A stretch of DNA of 64,000 nucleotides from assembly GCF_019704555.1 (NCBI RefSeq), contig NZ_AP024745.1:7820501-7884500 (forward strand), read 5' to 3'. Source of the stretch: Actinoplanes sp. L3-i22 (GTDB lineage Bacteria; Actinomycetota; Actinomycetes; Mycobacteriales; Micromonosporaceae). Each line of letters begins with the position of its first letter. The stretch's first letter is position 1. The translations under genes and the position numbers were made by a program. The notes beneath the pieces are model-generated. The model searched no databases and was not told where the DNA came from. It worked only from the letters and a program-made list of their open reading frames with translations. Shown here in pieces: positions 32,046-40,654 of the stretch.

Positions 32046-35000
32046 GTGAACGACGTCTTCACAGCGGATGCCGAGATCGGCCGCGATCTCGCCGCCGTCG
32101 ACTGGGACCGCACGCCCGTCGGCCCGCCGGAGCAGTGGCCGCAGAGTCTGCGGACCGCGGTCAGCATCCTGCTCTCCTCGCGGTTCTCGATGTGGATGGC
32201 GTGGGGCCCGGAGCTGACGTTCTTCTGCAACGCCGCCTACCGCCGGGACACCCTGGGCGGGAAGTACCCGTGGGCGCTCGGCCGCCCGGCGCGCGAGGTG
32301 TGGGCGGAGATCTGGGAGGACATCGGCCCGCGCATCCAGAACGTGCTCGACACCGGCACCGCCACCTGGGACGAGGACCTGCTGCTGTTCCTGGAGCGCT
32401 CCGGCTACCCGGAGGAGAGCTACCACACCTTCTCCTACAGCCCGCTGCGCGACGACGACGGCGCCCTGGTCGGCATGCTGTGCGTGGTCAGCGAGGAGAC
32501 CGATCGGGTGGTCGCCGAGCGGCGGATGGCGACGCTGCGCGACCTCGGCTCGGACCCCAGCGTGATCCGCACCGAGGAGGAGACGCTGGGCTTCGCCGCC
32601 CGGCAGCTCGAGAAGAACCGGCGCGACCTGCCGTTCACCCTGACCTACCGGTACGACGAGGCCGGCCGCCCCGAGCTGCGGTCGTCGACCGGCATCGCGG
32701 CGGACCATCCCCTGGTGGCCGACTTCACCGGCCAGGACGGGCTGGCCGACCTGGCCCGGCCGGACCTGCCGACCGGCGACTGGCCGGACCCGCCGCGGCA
32801 GGCGCTGGTGGTGCCGCTGCCCGGGTACGGCTTCTTCGTCGCCGCCCTGAACCGCTACCGCCCGGCCGACGAGGCCTACCTCGGCTTCGTCGAGCTGACC
32901 GCCGGTCACGTGGCGGCCGGGATCGCCGGCGCCCGCAGCTACCAGGCCCAGCAGCGCCGGGCCGAGGAGCTGGCCGAGCTGGACCGGGCCAAGACCACGT
33001 TCTTCGCCAACATCAGCCACGAGTTCCGGACCCCGCTGACCCTGATCATGGGTCCGCTGGACGAGCTGCGCGCCCGGCTGGGCGACGCCGACCCGGAGGT
33101 CCGTGACGAGCTGGAGGTGATGCACCGCAACGGGCTACGGCTGGGCAAGCTGGTCAACGCCCTGCTGGACTTCTCCCGGCTGGAGGCCGGCCGGATGCAG
33201 GCGCGGTACGAGCCGGTCGACCTGGCCGCCACCACCGCCGAGCTGGCCAGCGTCTTCCGGTCCGCGGTCGAGCGGGCCGGCCTGGTCTTCGCGGTGGACT
33301 GCCCGCCGCTGCCCGAGCCGGTGCTGGTCGACCGCAGCATGTGGGAGAAGGTCGTCCTCAACCTGCTCAGCAACGCGCTGAAGTTCACCTTCGACGGGTC
33401 GATCCGGGTCACCGTGCGGGCCGGGGACGGCGCGGCGGTGGTCACCGTCGCGGACACCGGCATCGGGGTCGCGCCGGCGGAGATGCCCCGGCTGTTCGAG
33501 CGCTTCCACCGGATCGACAACGCCCGCTCCCGGTCGAACGAGGGCAGCGGGATCGGCCTGGCCATGGTGAAGGAGCTGGTCGGGCTGCACCGGGGCACGG
33601 TCACCGCGGACAGTACGCCGGGCCGGGGCACCACGTTCACGATCCGGCTGCCGTTCGGGGTCGCGCACCTGCCCCCGGGCGCGGCGATCGGGCCGGCCGA
33701 GACCGCGCCGGTCGCGGCGACCGCCGAGCCGTTCCTGCAGGAGGCGAACCGCTGGCTGCCCGGGGACACCCCGCTCGACCCGCCGCCGGCCGTCCCGCTG
33801 ACCGGCAACGCGGCCGACATCGTGGTGGCCGACGACAACGCGGACATGCGCGACTACCTGACCCGGCTGCTGCGCTCGGCCGGGCACCGGGTGACCGCGG
33901 TCGGCGACGGCCGGCAGGCGCTCGACGCGGCCCGTGCCGAGGCGCCGGACCTGGTGGTCAGCGACGTGATGATGCCGGTGATGACCGGGCTCGAGCTGGT
34001 CGCCGCGCTGCGCGGGGACACCCGCACGGCCGGGGTGCCGGTGCTGCTGCTGTCCGCCCGGGCCGGCGAGGAGGCGTCGATCGAGGGCCTGGAGGCGGGC
34101 GCCGACGACTACCTGTTCAAGCCGTTCTCGGCGGCCGAGCTGCTGGCCCGGGTGCGGGCCAACGTGGAGCTGGCCCGGCTGCGCAACCATCACGCCCGGT
34201 GGCGGACGGCGCTGGTCGACTCGCTGCAGGAGGCGTTCTTCGTCTGCGACGAGGCGGGCGCGGTCATCGAGATCAACGCGGCGTTCACCGAGATGATCGG
34301 GTACGGGCCGGAGGACCTGCCGTACGCCGCGGTCCATCCGTGGTGGCCGGACCCGGCCACCGACGGGGAGGCGTTCGCCCAGGTCCAGGCCGCGTTCGAC
34401 CTGCTGGTGGGCCGGCAGCACGGCGACTACACGATCCCGGTGCGGCACCGCGACGGCCACCGGGTGTGGGTCGCGGCCACGTTCAACCACGTCCGGGACC
34501 CGGAGAGCGGGCGCCGGGTGATCGTGGGGACGTTCCGGGACGTGACCGACGAGCACTACGTGATCCAGCGGGAGTCCGCGCTCGCGTCGCTGAGCATGCG
34601 GCTGTCCGAGGCGGATCACCTGGAGAACGCGCTCGCCGTGGCGCTCGGCGAGCTGCGCGGGCTGTGGCAGGCGTCGTACGTCGTGGCCGCGGTCTTCGAC
34701 GGCGCCGAGACGCCCGCCCTGACCGCCACCGACCCCGCCCTGACCTGGGAACATCTCCCGCAGAAGCGGATCCTGGCGCTGCGCGACCGGCCGCTGCTCA
34801 CCCCGGTCGCCGAGCGGGGCGCGGGCGCCGGCATCACCCTGGAGCACCCGCGGGGCACCATGGTCCTCTGGGTCGAGCCGAGCGCCCAGCGGCCGTTCAC
34901 CGAGCAGGACCAGACGCTGCTGGCGCTGCTCGCCGGGCATCTCGGCCAGGGGCTGAGCCGGGTGCACCAGATCGACCAGCAGCGGGAGACCGCGCTGGCG

Positions 35001-36062
35001 CTGCAGCGGGCGATCCTCGGGCCGGCGCAGCTGCCGGTCGGCTTCGCGGTCCGCTACGAGCCGGCCACCCGGCCGCTGAAGGTCGGCGGCGACTGGTACG
35101 ACACGATCCCCCTGCCGGACGGCAAGATCGGCATCGTGGTCGGCGACTGCGTCGGCCACGGCCTGCGGGCGGCCACCGTGATGGGCCAGCTCCGGTCCGC
35201 GTGCCGGGCACTGCTGCTGCAGGACTCCAGCCCGGCCCGGGCGCTGTCGGCGCTCGACCGGTTCGCCGAGCTGCTGCCCGGCGCGAGCTGCGCGACCGTG
35301 TTCTGCGGGGTGCTCGACCCGGTGAGCGGTCACCTGCGCTACTCGGCGGCCGGTCATCCGCCGCCGATCGTCGCGCTCGCCGACGGCACCACCCACCTGC
35401 TCGACCAGGGGCGGTCGCGGCCGATCGCGGTCCGGCCGGCGGACGAGCGGCCGGAGGCGACGTACAGCCTGCCGCCGCGGACCACGCTGCTGCTCTACAC
35501 CGACGGCCTGGTCGAGCGCCGCCGCCAGCCGCTGACCACCGGCATCGACCAGGCGGTCGCCGCGGTGCGGCTGGGCCGGCGGACCCCGATCGAGGACCTG
35601 GCCACCGAGGTGATGGAGCACCTCGCGCCGGCCGGTGGCTACGACGACGACGTGGCGCTGCTGCTCTACCGCCAGCCGGGGCCGCTGGAGCTGGAGTTCC
35701 CGGCCGACTCGTCCCGGCTCGCCCCGATCCGCTCCGCGCTGCGCGGCTGGCTGGAGCGCTGCGGCGTGGACCCGGTCACCGCGCAGAACGTCCTGGTCGC
35801 GGCCGGTGAGGCGTGCGCCAACGCGATCGAGCACGGGCACCGCGACCTGGCCGGCGGGTCGATCCGGCTGCGCGCGGCGGCGACCGCGGACGCGCTGCGG
35901 CTGATCGTCACCGACAACGGCCGCTGGCGGATCCCCCGGCCGGGCGAGAACCCCCATCGCGGCCGCGGGATCATGCTGATGCGGGCGTTCATGGGCGAGG
36001 TCACCATCACCACCGGCACCACCGGGACCATCATCGAGATGCAGACGAGGATCGCGTCATGA
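32046..36062 (+). CDS. multidomain hybrid histidine kinase / response regulator / PP2C phosphatase / RsbW-like kinase
   Basis: 1338 aa. Approximate domains: PAS-like 1-150; GAF-like 160-295; HisKA 318-385 with His325 (ISHEFRTPLT); HATPase 425-545 (N box LLSNALKF, GSGIGLAMV); receiver 591-710 with Asp640 (VSDVMMPVMTG) and the KPF lysine; PAS 720-840; GAF 843-985; SpoIIE/PP2C phosphatase 1000-1195 (VGGDWYD, GDCVGHG, SAAGHPPP); HATPase_c_2 RsbW-like 1210-1338 (GEACANAIEHGH, GRGIMLMRAFM). No membrane helix, so a cytoplasmic signal integrator linking phosphorelay to partner switching. A STAS protein overlaps its stop. GTG 32046 follows GATATT by six bases. Confidence 0.9.
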   Translation: MNDVFTADAEIGRDLAAVDWDRTPVGPPEQWPQSLRTAVSILLSSRFSMWMAWGPELTFFCNAAYRRDTLGGKYPWALGRPAREVWAEIWEDIGPRIQNVLDTGTATWDEDLLLFLERSGYPEESYHTFSYSPLRDDDGALVGMLCVVSEETDRVVAERRMATLRDLGSDPSVIRTEEETLGFAARQLEKNRRDLPFTLTYRYDEAGRPELRSSTGIAADHPLVADFTGQDGLADLARPDLPTGDWPDPPRQALVVPLPGYGFFVAALNRYRPADEAYLGFVELTAGHVAAGIAGARSYQAQQRRAEELAELDRAKTTFFANISHEFRTPLTLIMGPLDELRARLGDADPEVRDELEVMHRNGLRLGKLVNALLDFSRLEAGRMQARYEPVDLAATTAELASVFRSAVERAGLVFAVDCPPLPEPVLVDRSMWEKVVLNLLSNALKFTFDGSIRVTVRAGDGAAVVTVADTGIGVAPAEMPRLFERFHRIDNARSRSNEGSGIGLAMVKELVGLHRGTVTADSTPGRGTTFTIRLPFGVAHLPPGAAIGPAETAPVAATAEPFLQEANRWLPGDTPLDPPPAVPLTGNAADIVVADDNADMRDYLTRLLRSAGHRVTAVGDGRQALDAARAEAPDLVVSDVMMPVMTGLELVAALRGDTRTAGVPVLLLSARAGEEASIEGLEAGADDYLFKPFSAAELLARVRANVELARLRNHHARWRTALVDSLQEAFFVCDEAGAVIEINAAFTEMIGYGPEDLPYAAVHPWWPDPATDGEAFAQVQAAFDLLVGRQHGDYTIPVRHRDGHRVWVAATFNHVRDPESGRRVIVGTFRDVTDEHYVIQRESALASLSMRLSEADHLENALAVALGELRGLWQASYVVAAVFDGAETPALTATDPALTWEHLPQKRILALRDRPLLTPVAERGAGAGITLEHPRGTMVLWVEPSAQRPFTEQDQTLLALLAGHLGQGLSRVHQIDQQRETALALQRAILGPAQLPVGFAVRYEPATRPLKVGGDWYDTIPLPDGKIGIVVGDCVGHGLRAATVMGQLRSACRALLLQDSSPARALSALDRFAELLPGASCATVFCGVLDPVSGHLRYSAAGHPPPIVALADGTTHLLDQGRSRPIAVRPADERPEATYSLPPRTTLLLYTDGLVERRRQPLTTGIDQAVAAVRLGRRTPIEDLATEVMEHLAPAGGYDDDVALLLYRQPGPLELEFPADSSRLAPIRSALRGWLERCGVDPVTAQNVLVAAGEACANAIEHGHRDLAGGSIRLRAAATADALRLIVTDNGRWRIPRPGENPHRGRGIMLMRAFMGEVTITTGTTGTIIEMQTRIAS

Positions 36063-36358
36063 CCACCGCGCTCACGCTGACCACGGGCCAGGATCCCGAC
36101 GGCGCTCCGGTTCTCACCGCGACCGGCGAGATCGACATGAGCAACGCGGAGACGTTCGCGGCGGCGCTCGCCGAGGCGGTGCGGCCGGCCGGGCCGGCGC
36201 TGCTGGTCGACCTGACCGCGGTGCAGTACCTGGACAGCGCGGGACTGGCCGCGCTGTTCCACCACGCGGACCGGATCGAGGTGGTGACCGGGCCGCTGCT
36301 GGCGCCGCTGCTGGCCGTTTCCGGTCTCGCCGACGTCACCACGGTGCATACCCGCTGA
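36059..36358 (+). CDS. STAS-domain anti-sigma factor antagonist
   Basis: 99 aa, a single STAS domain (RsbV/SpoIIAA type). The phosphorylatable serine is Ser60 in VQYLDSAGLAALFHHA; ATGEIDMSNAETF is the first helix-strand unit. ATG 36059 overlaps the stop of the kinase-phosphatase fusion (ATGA), so they are made together. The expected cycle: the RsbW-like domain phosphorylates Ser60 and the PP2C domain removes the phosphate. The released partner (sigma factor or other target) is not encoded nearby. Confidence 0.9.
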   Translation: MTTALTLTTGQDPDGAPVLTATGEIDMSNAETFAAALAEAVRPAGPALLVDLTAVQYLDSAGLAALFHHADRIEVVTGPLLAPLLAVSGLADVTTVHTR

Positions 36359-36576
36359 CCCGGTCCGCACATCACGGGTGTGCGTTCATGTTGGAATCCA
36401 GATCCTCACGGAAAGTGACGATCTGCTCGCTCCGTTCGGCGCGCCCGTTACCCACCCGTTAACGGACGCGGCCTTGACGCACCCTTCGACCCAGGGTTGA
36501 CTCTGCTTGTTCGTGAGTGAACGCGTCGGAATTTGTGCGCTCGTCATCCGGTATCGAGCCTGCGAGGAGGAGCCGT

Positions 36577-36615
36577 ATGCAGCCCCTGACCTCCCCCCGG
36601 CCCACGGCCGCATGA
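36577..36615 (+). CDS. possible 12-aa leader peptide
   Basis: An excellent AGGAGG lies five to six bases before ATG 36577. The frame reads MQPLTSPRPTAA and ends in ATGA overlapping the next start (36612). It would couple translation to the degenerate DUF6807 gene. Upstream, the palindrome CCGTTAACGG (36456-36465) may be an operator. Confidence 0.35.
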   Translation: MQPLTSPRPTAA

Positions 36616-37403
36616 CCCGGATGCACGCGAGCCTCGCGGCCGGCCGGTCGATCACCGTCGGCCTCGGCGACGCGACCCTGTTCCGGTACTCCTACGGCGC
36701 CGCGCTGCCGCGGCTCACCGGTCTGCGCACCACCGCCGGCGCGGAGCTGGCCGCCACGGTCGCCTGGACCCCGCCGCACGCCGAGCCCGGCGACGCCGTC
36801 CACGACACGCTGACCGAGCTGTCCGCCACCGCGTCCACCGCGACGATCGCGCACCACCTGCGCTGGGCCGCGGTCGACGAGTGGCGCTCGCTGACCGCGT
36901 CGGTGAGCGGCGACGCCTGGCTGCTGCTCTTCGAGAACACGATCACCAACGTCTCGGGCCGTCCGCTCCCGCTGACCGGCCCGTCGCTGTCACTCCGGGC
37001 GATCGCGGCACCGTCCGCCGCCCGCTCGGAGTGGCAGGCGGCCACCGATCCGGCCGGCACGCTGGTGGTCGTCGACGACTCGGCCAACCTCCAGCATCCG
37101 CCGCGCTGGTCGGCCGGCCTCAGCCCGGCGCCCTTCGGCGCCGAGGTGGTCACCCTGGGCACACACAAGACAATTGCTTTCCGGTACGCGGTGCTCACCG
37201 CCCCGCCCGGCAGCGACGCCCCGGATCTGGCCGCCCGCGGTCGCGACGCCCTCACCGGCCCGCTCCCCGCGGCCCGGGACGCCGCCCGCGGTCACCTCTG
37301 CCACGGGGAGCACACGCGCCGCGGCCCGCTGCACCGGACCCGGGCCCACGCGCTCCCCCGGCAGTGCGAGAGCCGCACCGGCGGCACACCGCCGCTCGCC
37401 TAG
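36612..37403 (+). pseudogene. decayed DUF6807 (PmoA-like) gene
   Basis: 263 codons open, but only parts of the family are kept: the WLLLFENTITNVSGRPL strand, VVVDDSANLQHPPRW, and the C-terminal TIAFRYAVLTAPPG...LAARGRDAL. The intact paralogue at 43949-44851 carries the same blocks (LTNVSGEALAF, MVDDPANPHHPPQW, VGFRYAVVIAAGDP). Missing here is the central His-rich region DHVWHKGIAWSLPYVGEHNFWGGP that defines the family's active site. After about residue 228 the reading is Arg/His/Pro-rich and looks frameshifted. It may still be translated behind the 12-aa leader, but no activity is expected. Confidence 0.6.
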
Positions 37404-37852
37404 CGGGCGACGGAGTGGCGGGTCTCGATCGCCTTCACGGTGTTGTGCAGGGCCTTGCCCAGCGCGCCCTTGGCGACCGAGCCGAGCAGCAGGCCGGTCA
37501 CCTTGCCCTTGACGTTCTTGCCCTCGCGGATCACCACCGCGTCCAGGCGGGTGGTGCCGTCGGGCTGCGGGGTGAGCGTGTAGGTGTGGCCGGACTCGCC
37601 GCCCCAGAGGTTCGAGTCGGTGGTGGTCATGACGATCCGGCGCGGGTCCGACCAGTCGTAGTGCAGCCGCTCCCAGACGCCGCCCCCGCCCTCGGTGACG
37701 TCGGCGAAGTCCGGGCCGGTCGCGTGCACCCGCAGGCCGGCGTCCGAGCTGTTGGCGAACAGCTCCTGGCGGCCCGGGCCGAAGTCGGTGATGCCGGCGA
37801 GCAGCTGCTCGGGGGTGGCGGTGCTGATCTCGGTGAAGTGGATCGTGGACAT
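37400..37852 (-). CDS. SRPBCC-fold protein
   Basis: 150 aa. The pattern TEISTATPEQLLAGITDFGPGRQELFA, then VTEGGGGVWERLHYDWSDPRRIVMTTTDS and a C-terminal long helix (KGALGKALHNTVKAIETRH) fits the START/SRPBCC ligand-binding fold. No catalytic residues are known for this group; it binds hydrophobic ligands. ATG 37852 has GGGAG upstream. Its stop overlaps the convergent pseudogene stop within CTAG (37400-37403). Confidence 0.8.
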   Translation of the reverse strand: MSTIHFTEISTATPEQLLAGITDFGPGRQELFANSSDAGLRVHATGPDFADVTEGGGGVWERLHYDWSDPRRIVMTTTDSNLWGGESGHTYTLTPQPDGTTRLDAVVIREGKNVKGKVTGLLLGSVAKGALGKALHNTVKAIETRHSVAR

Positions 37853-38273
37853 TGCGGGCTCCCTGGGGTCTCGGGCTCTGGCGTTGACAGGGAGAACACT
37901 GCCGGGTGCACCCGGCCCTTCGAGCCCGTGCCGGCCCCTGGTCGCCCCGGGCCGGTCCCTGGCCCGACCCCGGGCAGGCCCGCCGGCGCCGGCTGCCCGG
38001 CTGGGCGGGACCGGGCTCACGCCGTACCCGAGCAGGGTTTTTTGGGGTGAAAGATGCCCTCCCCGGCGGTGCGGAGAGGGCATCATCAAGGGGCGACCAC
38101 GGGTGGGTGTGGCGCAGAAATACCCTGCCGGGCAGACCAGGAACCGCACGCCGCGTGGCGGCTACGAGACGCCCTGTTCATGGCGTACGCAATAAGAAGG
38201 GTGACAGAAACGGCTTCGCCGCCGCCCTCTAGCATTTGCGGCGGTTCGGCACGCGGTGTGGAAACGAGGCGAC
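37853..38273. other. 420-bp intergenic region with a 9-bp hairpin, no gene seen
   Basis: Between divergent genes. The first part is Pro/Gly-codon-like GC-rich DNA. A hairpin GATGCCCTC (38053-38061) / GAGGGCATC (38076-38084) follows TTTTTT at 38038-38043, and a short GCCGC/GCGGC hairpin lies near 38150. TAGCAT (38230-38235) could be a -10 for the plus gene. On the minus strand, GGGTGCACCC (37904-37913) is a palindrome upstream of the SRPBCC gene. Confidence 0.5.
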
Positions 38274-38963
38274 ATGCGCTGGCTGCGAGGGCTCGGTAAG
38301 CGACGGATTGAGCAGGATCCCGCCCGGCAGCGGGAAATCCTGCGGGAAATCCGGCAATTCGGGCCACACGGGCCGGGCAAGCTCAGTGATCAGGCGGTCC
38401 GGACGGCCGCGATGCTGGACGGCATCGACGGGGTCGCGGTCGCCGGGGTGGTGATGCGGGACTTCGCCGACGGGGCGTTCGCGAACTTCGCGCGGCAGAG
38501 CGCGGCGCTCGGCATGACCGCCGACCGGCGCAACTACCGTGAGTTGTGGGAGAGCGCCGGGAAACGGCTGAAGTCGCCGCTGTTCACCACGCGGGGCGAG
38601 CTGCATCCGTACGTGCACGTCGCCGCCGCCGTCAGCGTCGTGGGTGGACAGGCCGCCACCACGGTCCGGGTGGTCGACCCGCTGCCGCTGCTCTCGCACA
38701 TGTTCGAGGTGCTCGACCTGACGCTCGCCGGGTGGGAGTTCGGCCGGGTCCTGGTCGACGTCGACGGCGCCACCCTGGCGGTCAACCTGATCACCGCCGC
38801 CACCGCGATCCGCGGCGAGATGTCCGACCCGCCGCCGCTGCCGATGCCGGCCCGCACCCAGATGCGCAGCAACAAGAGCGTGAACGTGCTCGACCCGGCG
38901 GTCAGCCGGATCGTCGGGCAGTGGAACCCCGGCAAGCAGATGCGGGAGTGCCTGCTCGCGTAG
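38274..38963 (+). CDS. hypothetical protein, 229 aa
   Basis: Not recognised. A soluble protein with a basic N-terminus (RWLRGLGKRRIEQDPARQREILREI) and a body of mixed alpha/beta content (VHVAAAVSVVGGQ, LLSHMFEVLDLTLAGWEFGRVLVDVDGATLAVN). There is no signal peptide or transmembrane helix. The C-terminus IVGQWNPGKQMRECLLA holds one of its few Cys. ATG 38274 has GAGG four bases upstream; GTG 38256 is an in-frame alternative adding six residues. It precedes another unknown gene on the same strand, separated by 73 bp. Confidence 0.7.
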   Translation: MRWLRGLGKRRIEQDPARQREILREIRQFGPHGPGKLSDQAVRTAAMLDGIDGVAVAGVVMRDFADGAFANFARQSAALGMTADRRNYRELWESAGKRLKSPLFTTRGELHPYVHVAAAVSVVGGQAATTVRVVDPLPLLSHMFEVLDLTLAGWEFGRVLVDVDGATLAVNLITAATAIRGEMSDPPPLPMPARTQMRSNKSVNVLDPAVSRIVGQWNPGKQMRECLLA

Positions 38964-39036
38964 GGCTGACTTTTTCCTCAAGCCGTGGGGCCGCGGACCG
39001 ATGTTCGCGGCAGTCCCATCCACGGAAGGAGGAGAC

Positions 39037-39645
39037 ATGGAGCAGGATGCACCACGCCCGGTGCCGGCTCGCGCGGACGGCTGGCGGCCGAACGACGAGA
39101 TCCTCAACAACCTGATCCACAAGAGCATCGAGCAGGCGCACCGCAAGAACGCCGAGACCGGCAGCATGAATGCGTTCTTCGGTGGCGCCATCGTGCTGAT
39201 GGTGCTCGGCGTGATCCTGGCGATCGGCACCGGCAACCCGATGCTCGCGATGGTCGTCGTGGTCCTGATGGCCGCCGGCGGCCTGATGTACGCCGGGCTC
39301 AACGCCCCGGCCCCGAAGGTCGACCCGATCCGGATCCTGGACGTGCTGGGCGGCCCGGGCAACCTGCCGGCCGGCTACCTGGTCTACGCGGCGGCCTGGC
39401 GGGCCGGGATGCCGGAGTTCCTGACCAAGGTCAGCGACCGGCAGCTCGCCGTGGCGACCCGCCTGTGCCGGGAGCACCCCGGTTCGGTGTCGGACCTGGT
39501 CCGGCTGGTGATGACCGCGGAGGCGCACGCCCACGAGCACTCGTACGGCAAGACGGTCACCGACGCGGACATCTACCGCTACGCGCACCGGGCCACCGTC
39601 GAGTGGGCCCGGGTCGCCCCGGCGGCCATGCTGAACGCCGCCTGA
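39037..39645 (+). CDS. two-helix membrane protein of unknown function
   Basis: 202 aa. The cytoplasmic N-terminus (about 45 residues, NDEILNNLIHKSIEQAHRKN) is followed by two adjacent membrane helices (AFFGGAIVLMVLGVILAI and MLAMVVVVLMAAGGLMYAGL), then a soluble C-terminal domain of about 110 residues rich in Ala/His (TAEAHAHEHSYGKTVTDADIYRYAHRA). I do not recognise the family. AAGGAGG seven bases upstream decides ATG 39037 over ATG 39001. A strong terminator follows. Confidence 0.75.
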   Translation: MEQDAPRPVPARADGWRPNDEILNNLIHKSIEQAHRKNAETGSMNAFFGGAIVLMVLGVILAIGTGNPMLAMVVVVLMAAGGLMYAGLNAPAPKVDPIRILDVLGGPGNLPAGYLVYAAAWRAGMPEFLTKVSDRQLAVATRLCREHPGSVSDLVRLVMTAEAHAHEHSYGKTVTDADIYRYAHRATVEWARVAPAAMLNAA

Positions 39646-39657
39646 GAGACACGCGAC

Positions 39658-39696
39658 GGCCCGGTTCTGGACTCCCCAGGACCGGGCCTTTCCTTG
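39658..39696 (+). terminator. rho-independent terminator
   Basis: Stem of 13 bp with one G-U pair, GGCCCGGTTCTGG (39658-39670) / CCAGGACCGGGCC (39676-39688), 5-nt loop, followed by TTTCCTT. It serves the 39037 gene and abuts the stop of the convergent LysR gene. Confidence 0.88.
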
Positions 39697-40581
39697 TCAG
39701 TCGTAGGGGGCCGCGGCCTCGACGAAGGCCCGGAAGCGCTCCGCGGCCGGGGTCAGCCGCCGGTCGGCCCGCCAGGTCAGCCCGACGACCCGTTCCCCGC
39801 CGGGCACGCTGAGCGGCACCCCGACCGTGCCGGACGCGCCGACGAACCGGTCCGGCACCAGCGCCACACCCAGCCCCACCCCGACCAGGCTCGCCACCGT
39901 CGCCAGGTCGCCGATCTCCAGGGTGACCCGCGGGGTGACGCCGGCCGCCGCGAACAGGTCGTCGACCAGCGTCCGGAAGCCGTAGCCGGGCGGGATCGTC
40001 ACGAAGTCCTCACCGGCCACATCGGCCAGGCGCGCCCGCCGGCGGCCGGCCAGCCGGTGCCCCGGCGGCACGATCAGGGCCAGCGCCTGCGTCTGCAGGG
40101 GCAGCCAGGCGTACGGCGTGGCCTGCGGCCCCCAGTTCAGCGCGAGCTCGGCGACCCCGGCGTCCAGGTCGGCCATGATCTCGTGACCGGGCTCCTGGCG
40201 CAGCTCGACCCGCAGGCGCGGGAACCGCTCCCGGACGTCCCGGAGGATCCGCGGGACCAGCGAGGTCGCGATCGAGTCCAGGAACGCGAGCCGGACGGTG
40301 CCCGAGTCCGGGTCCAGCGTCCCGGCCAGGTCCCGGCGCAGGCGGTCGTACCGCTCGACCAGCTCGCGGGCCGCCTCGATCACGGTCGCGCCCAGCGGAT
40401 TCGGATGCACGCCCCGGGCGTCCCGCTCGAACAGGCGGGCGCCGAGCTCGGCCTCGACCCGGGAGAGCAGCCGGGACAGCGTCGGCTGGCTGGTGCCGAG
40501 CGCGGCGGCCGCCCCGGTGACGTGGTGATGCTCACTCAGGGCCAGGAGCGCGCGGAGGTCGTCGATCTGCACGGCGCTCAT
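39697..40581 (-). CDS. LysR family transcriptional regulator
   Basis: 294 aa. The N-terminal HTH is typical (VQIDDLRALLALSEHHHVTGAAAALGTSQPTLSRLLSRVEAELGARLFERDARG), followed by the two-lobe effector-binding domain (RVELRQEPGHEIMADLDAGVAELALNW...VVGLTWRADRRLTPAAERF). It is divergent from an MFS gene of the YnfM type, the same pairing as E. coli ynfL-ynfM, so it probably activates the exporter. Start ATG 40581 follows TACGTA. Inverted ATACGT arms lie in the shared gap. Confidence 0.9.
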   Translation of the reverse strand: MSAVQIDDLRALLALSEHHHVTGAAAALGTSQPTLSRLLSRVEAELGARLFERDARGVHPNPLGATVIEAARELVERYDRLRRDLAGTLDPDSGTVRLAFLDSIATSLVPRILRDVRERFPRLRVELRQEPGHEIMADLDAGVAELALNWGPQATPYAWLPLQTQALALIVPPGHRLAGRRRARLADVAGEDFVTIPPGYGFRTLVDDLFAAAGVTPRVTLEIGDLATVASLVGVGLGVALVPDRFVGASGTVGVPLSVPGGERVVGLTWRADRRLTPAAERFRAFVEAAAPYD

Positions 40582-40582
40582 A

Positions 40583-40648
40583 ATACGTACAGCGCATGGG
40601 TTTGATGATGGTGATGCATTGGACGTATGAGCAGTTCCGGACCACGGT
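40583..40648. promoter_or_regulatory. LysR/MFS divergent control region
   Basis: Inverted arms ATACGT (40583-40588) and ACGTAT (40623-40628). For the MFS gene, -35 TTGGAC (40619-40624) and -10 CACGGT (40643-40648) are 18 bp apart and the -10 ends six bases before GTG 40655. The right arm lies directly after the -35, a position where LysR proteins often act. Confidence 0.5.
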
Positions 40649-40654
40649 AGGGCG

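Noticed and set aside
33135..35957. A 940-codon open frame antisense to the kinase fusion, and an 822-codon frame at 33341-35809
   Set aside because: Both are Arg/Gly/Pro/Ala-rich shadows caused by extreme GC content. The kinase frame has recognisable domains end to end.
38053..38084. Riboswitch or small RNA
   Set aside because: Only a single 9-bp stem is visible; no known aptamer pattern or terminator alternative is seen.
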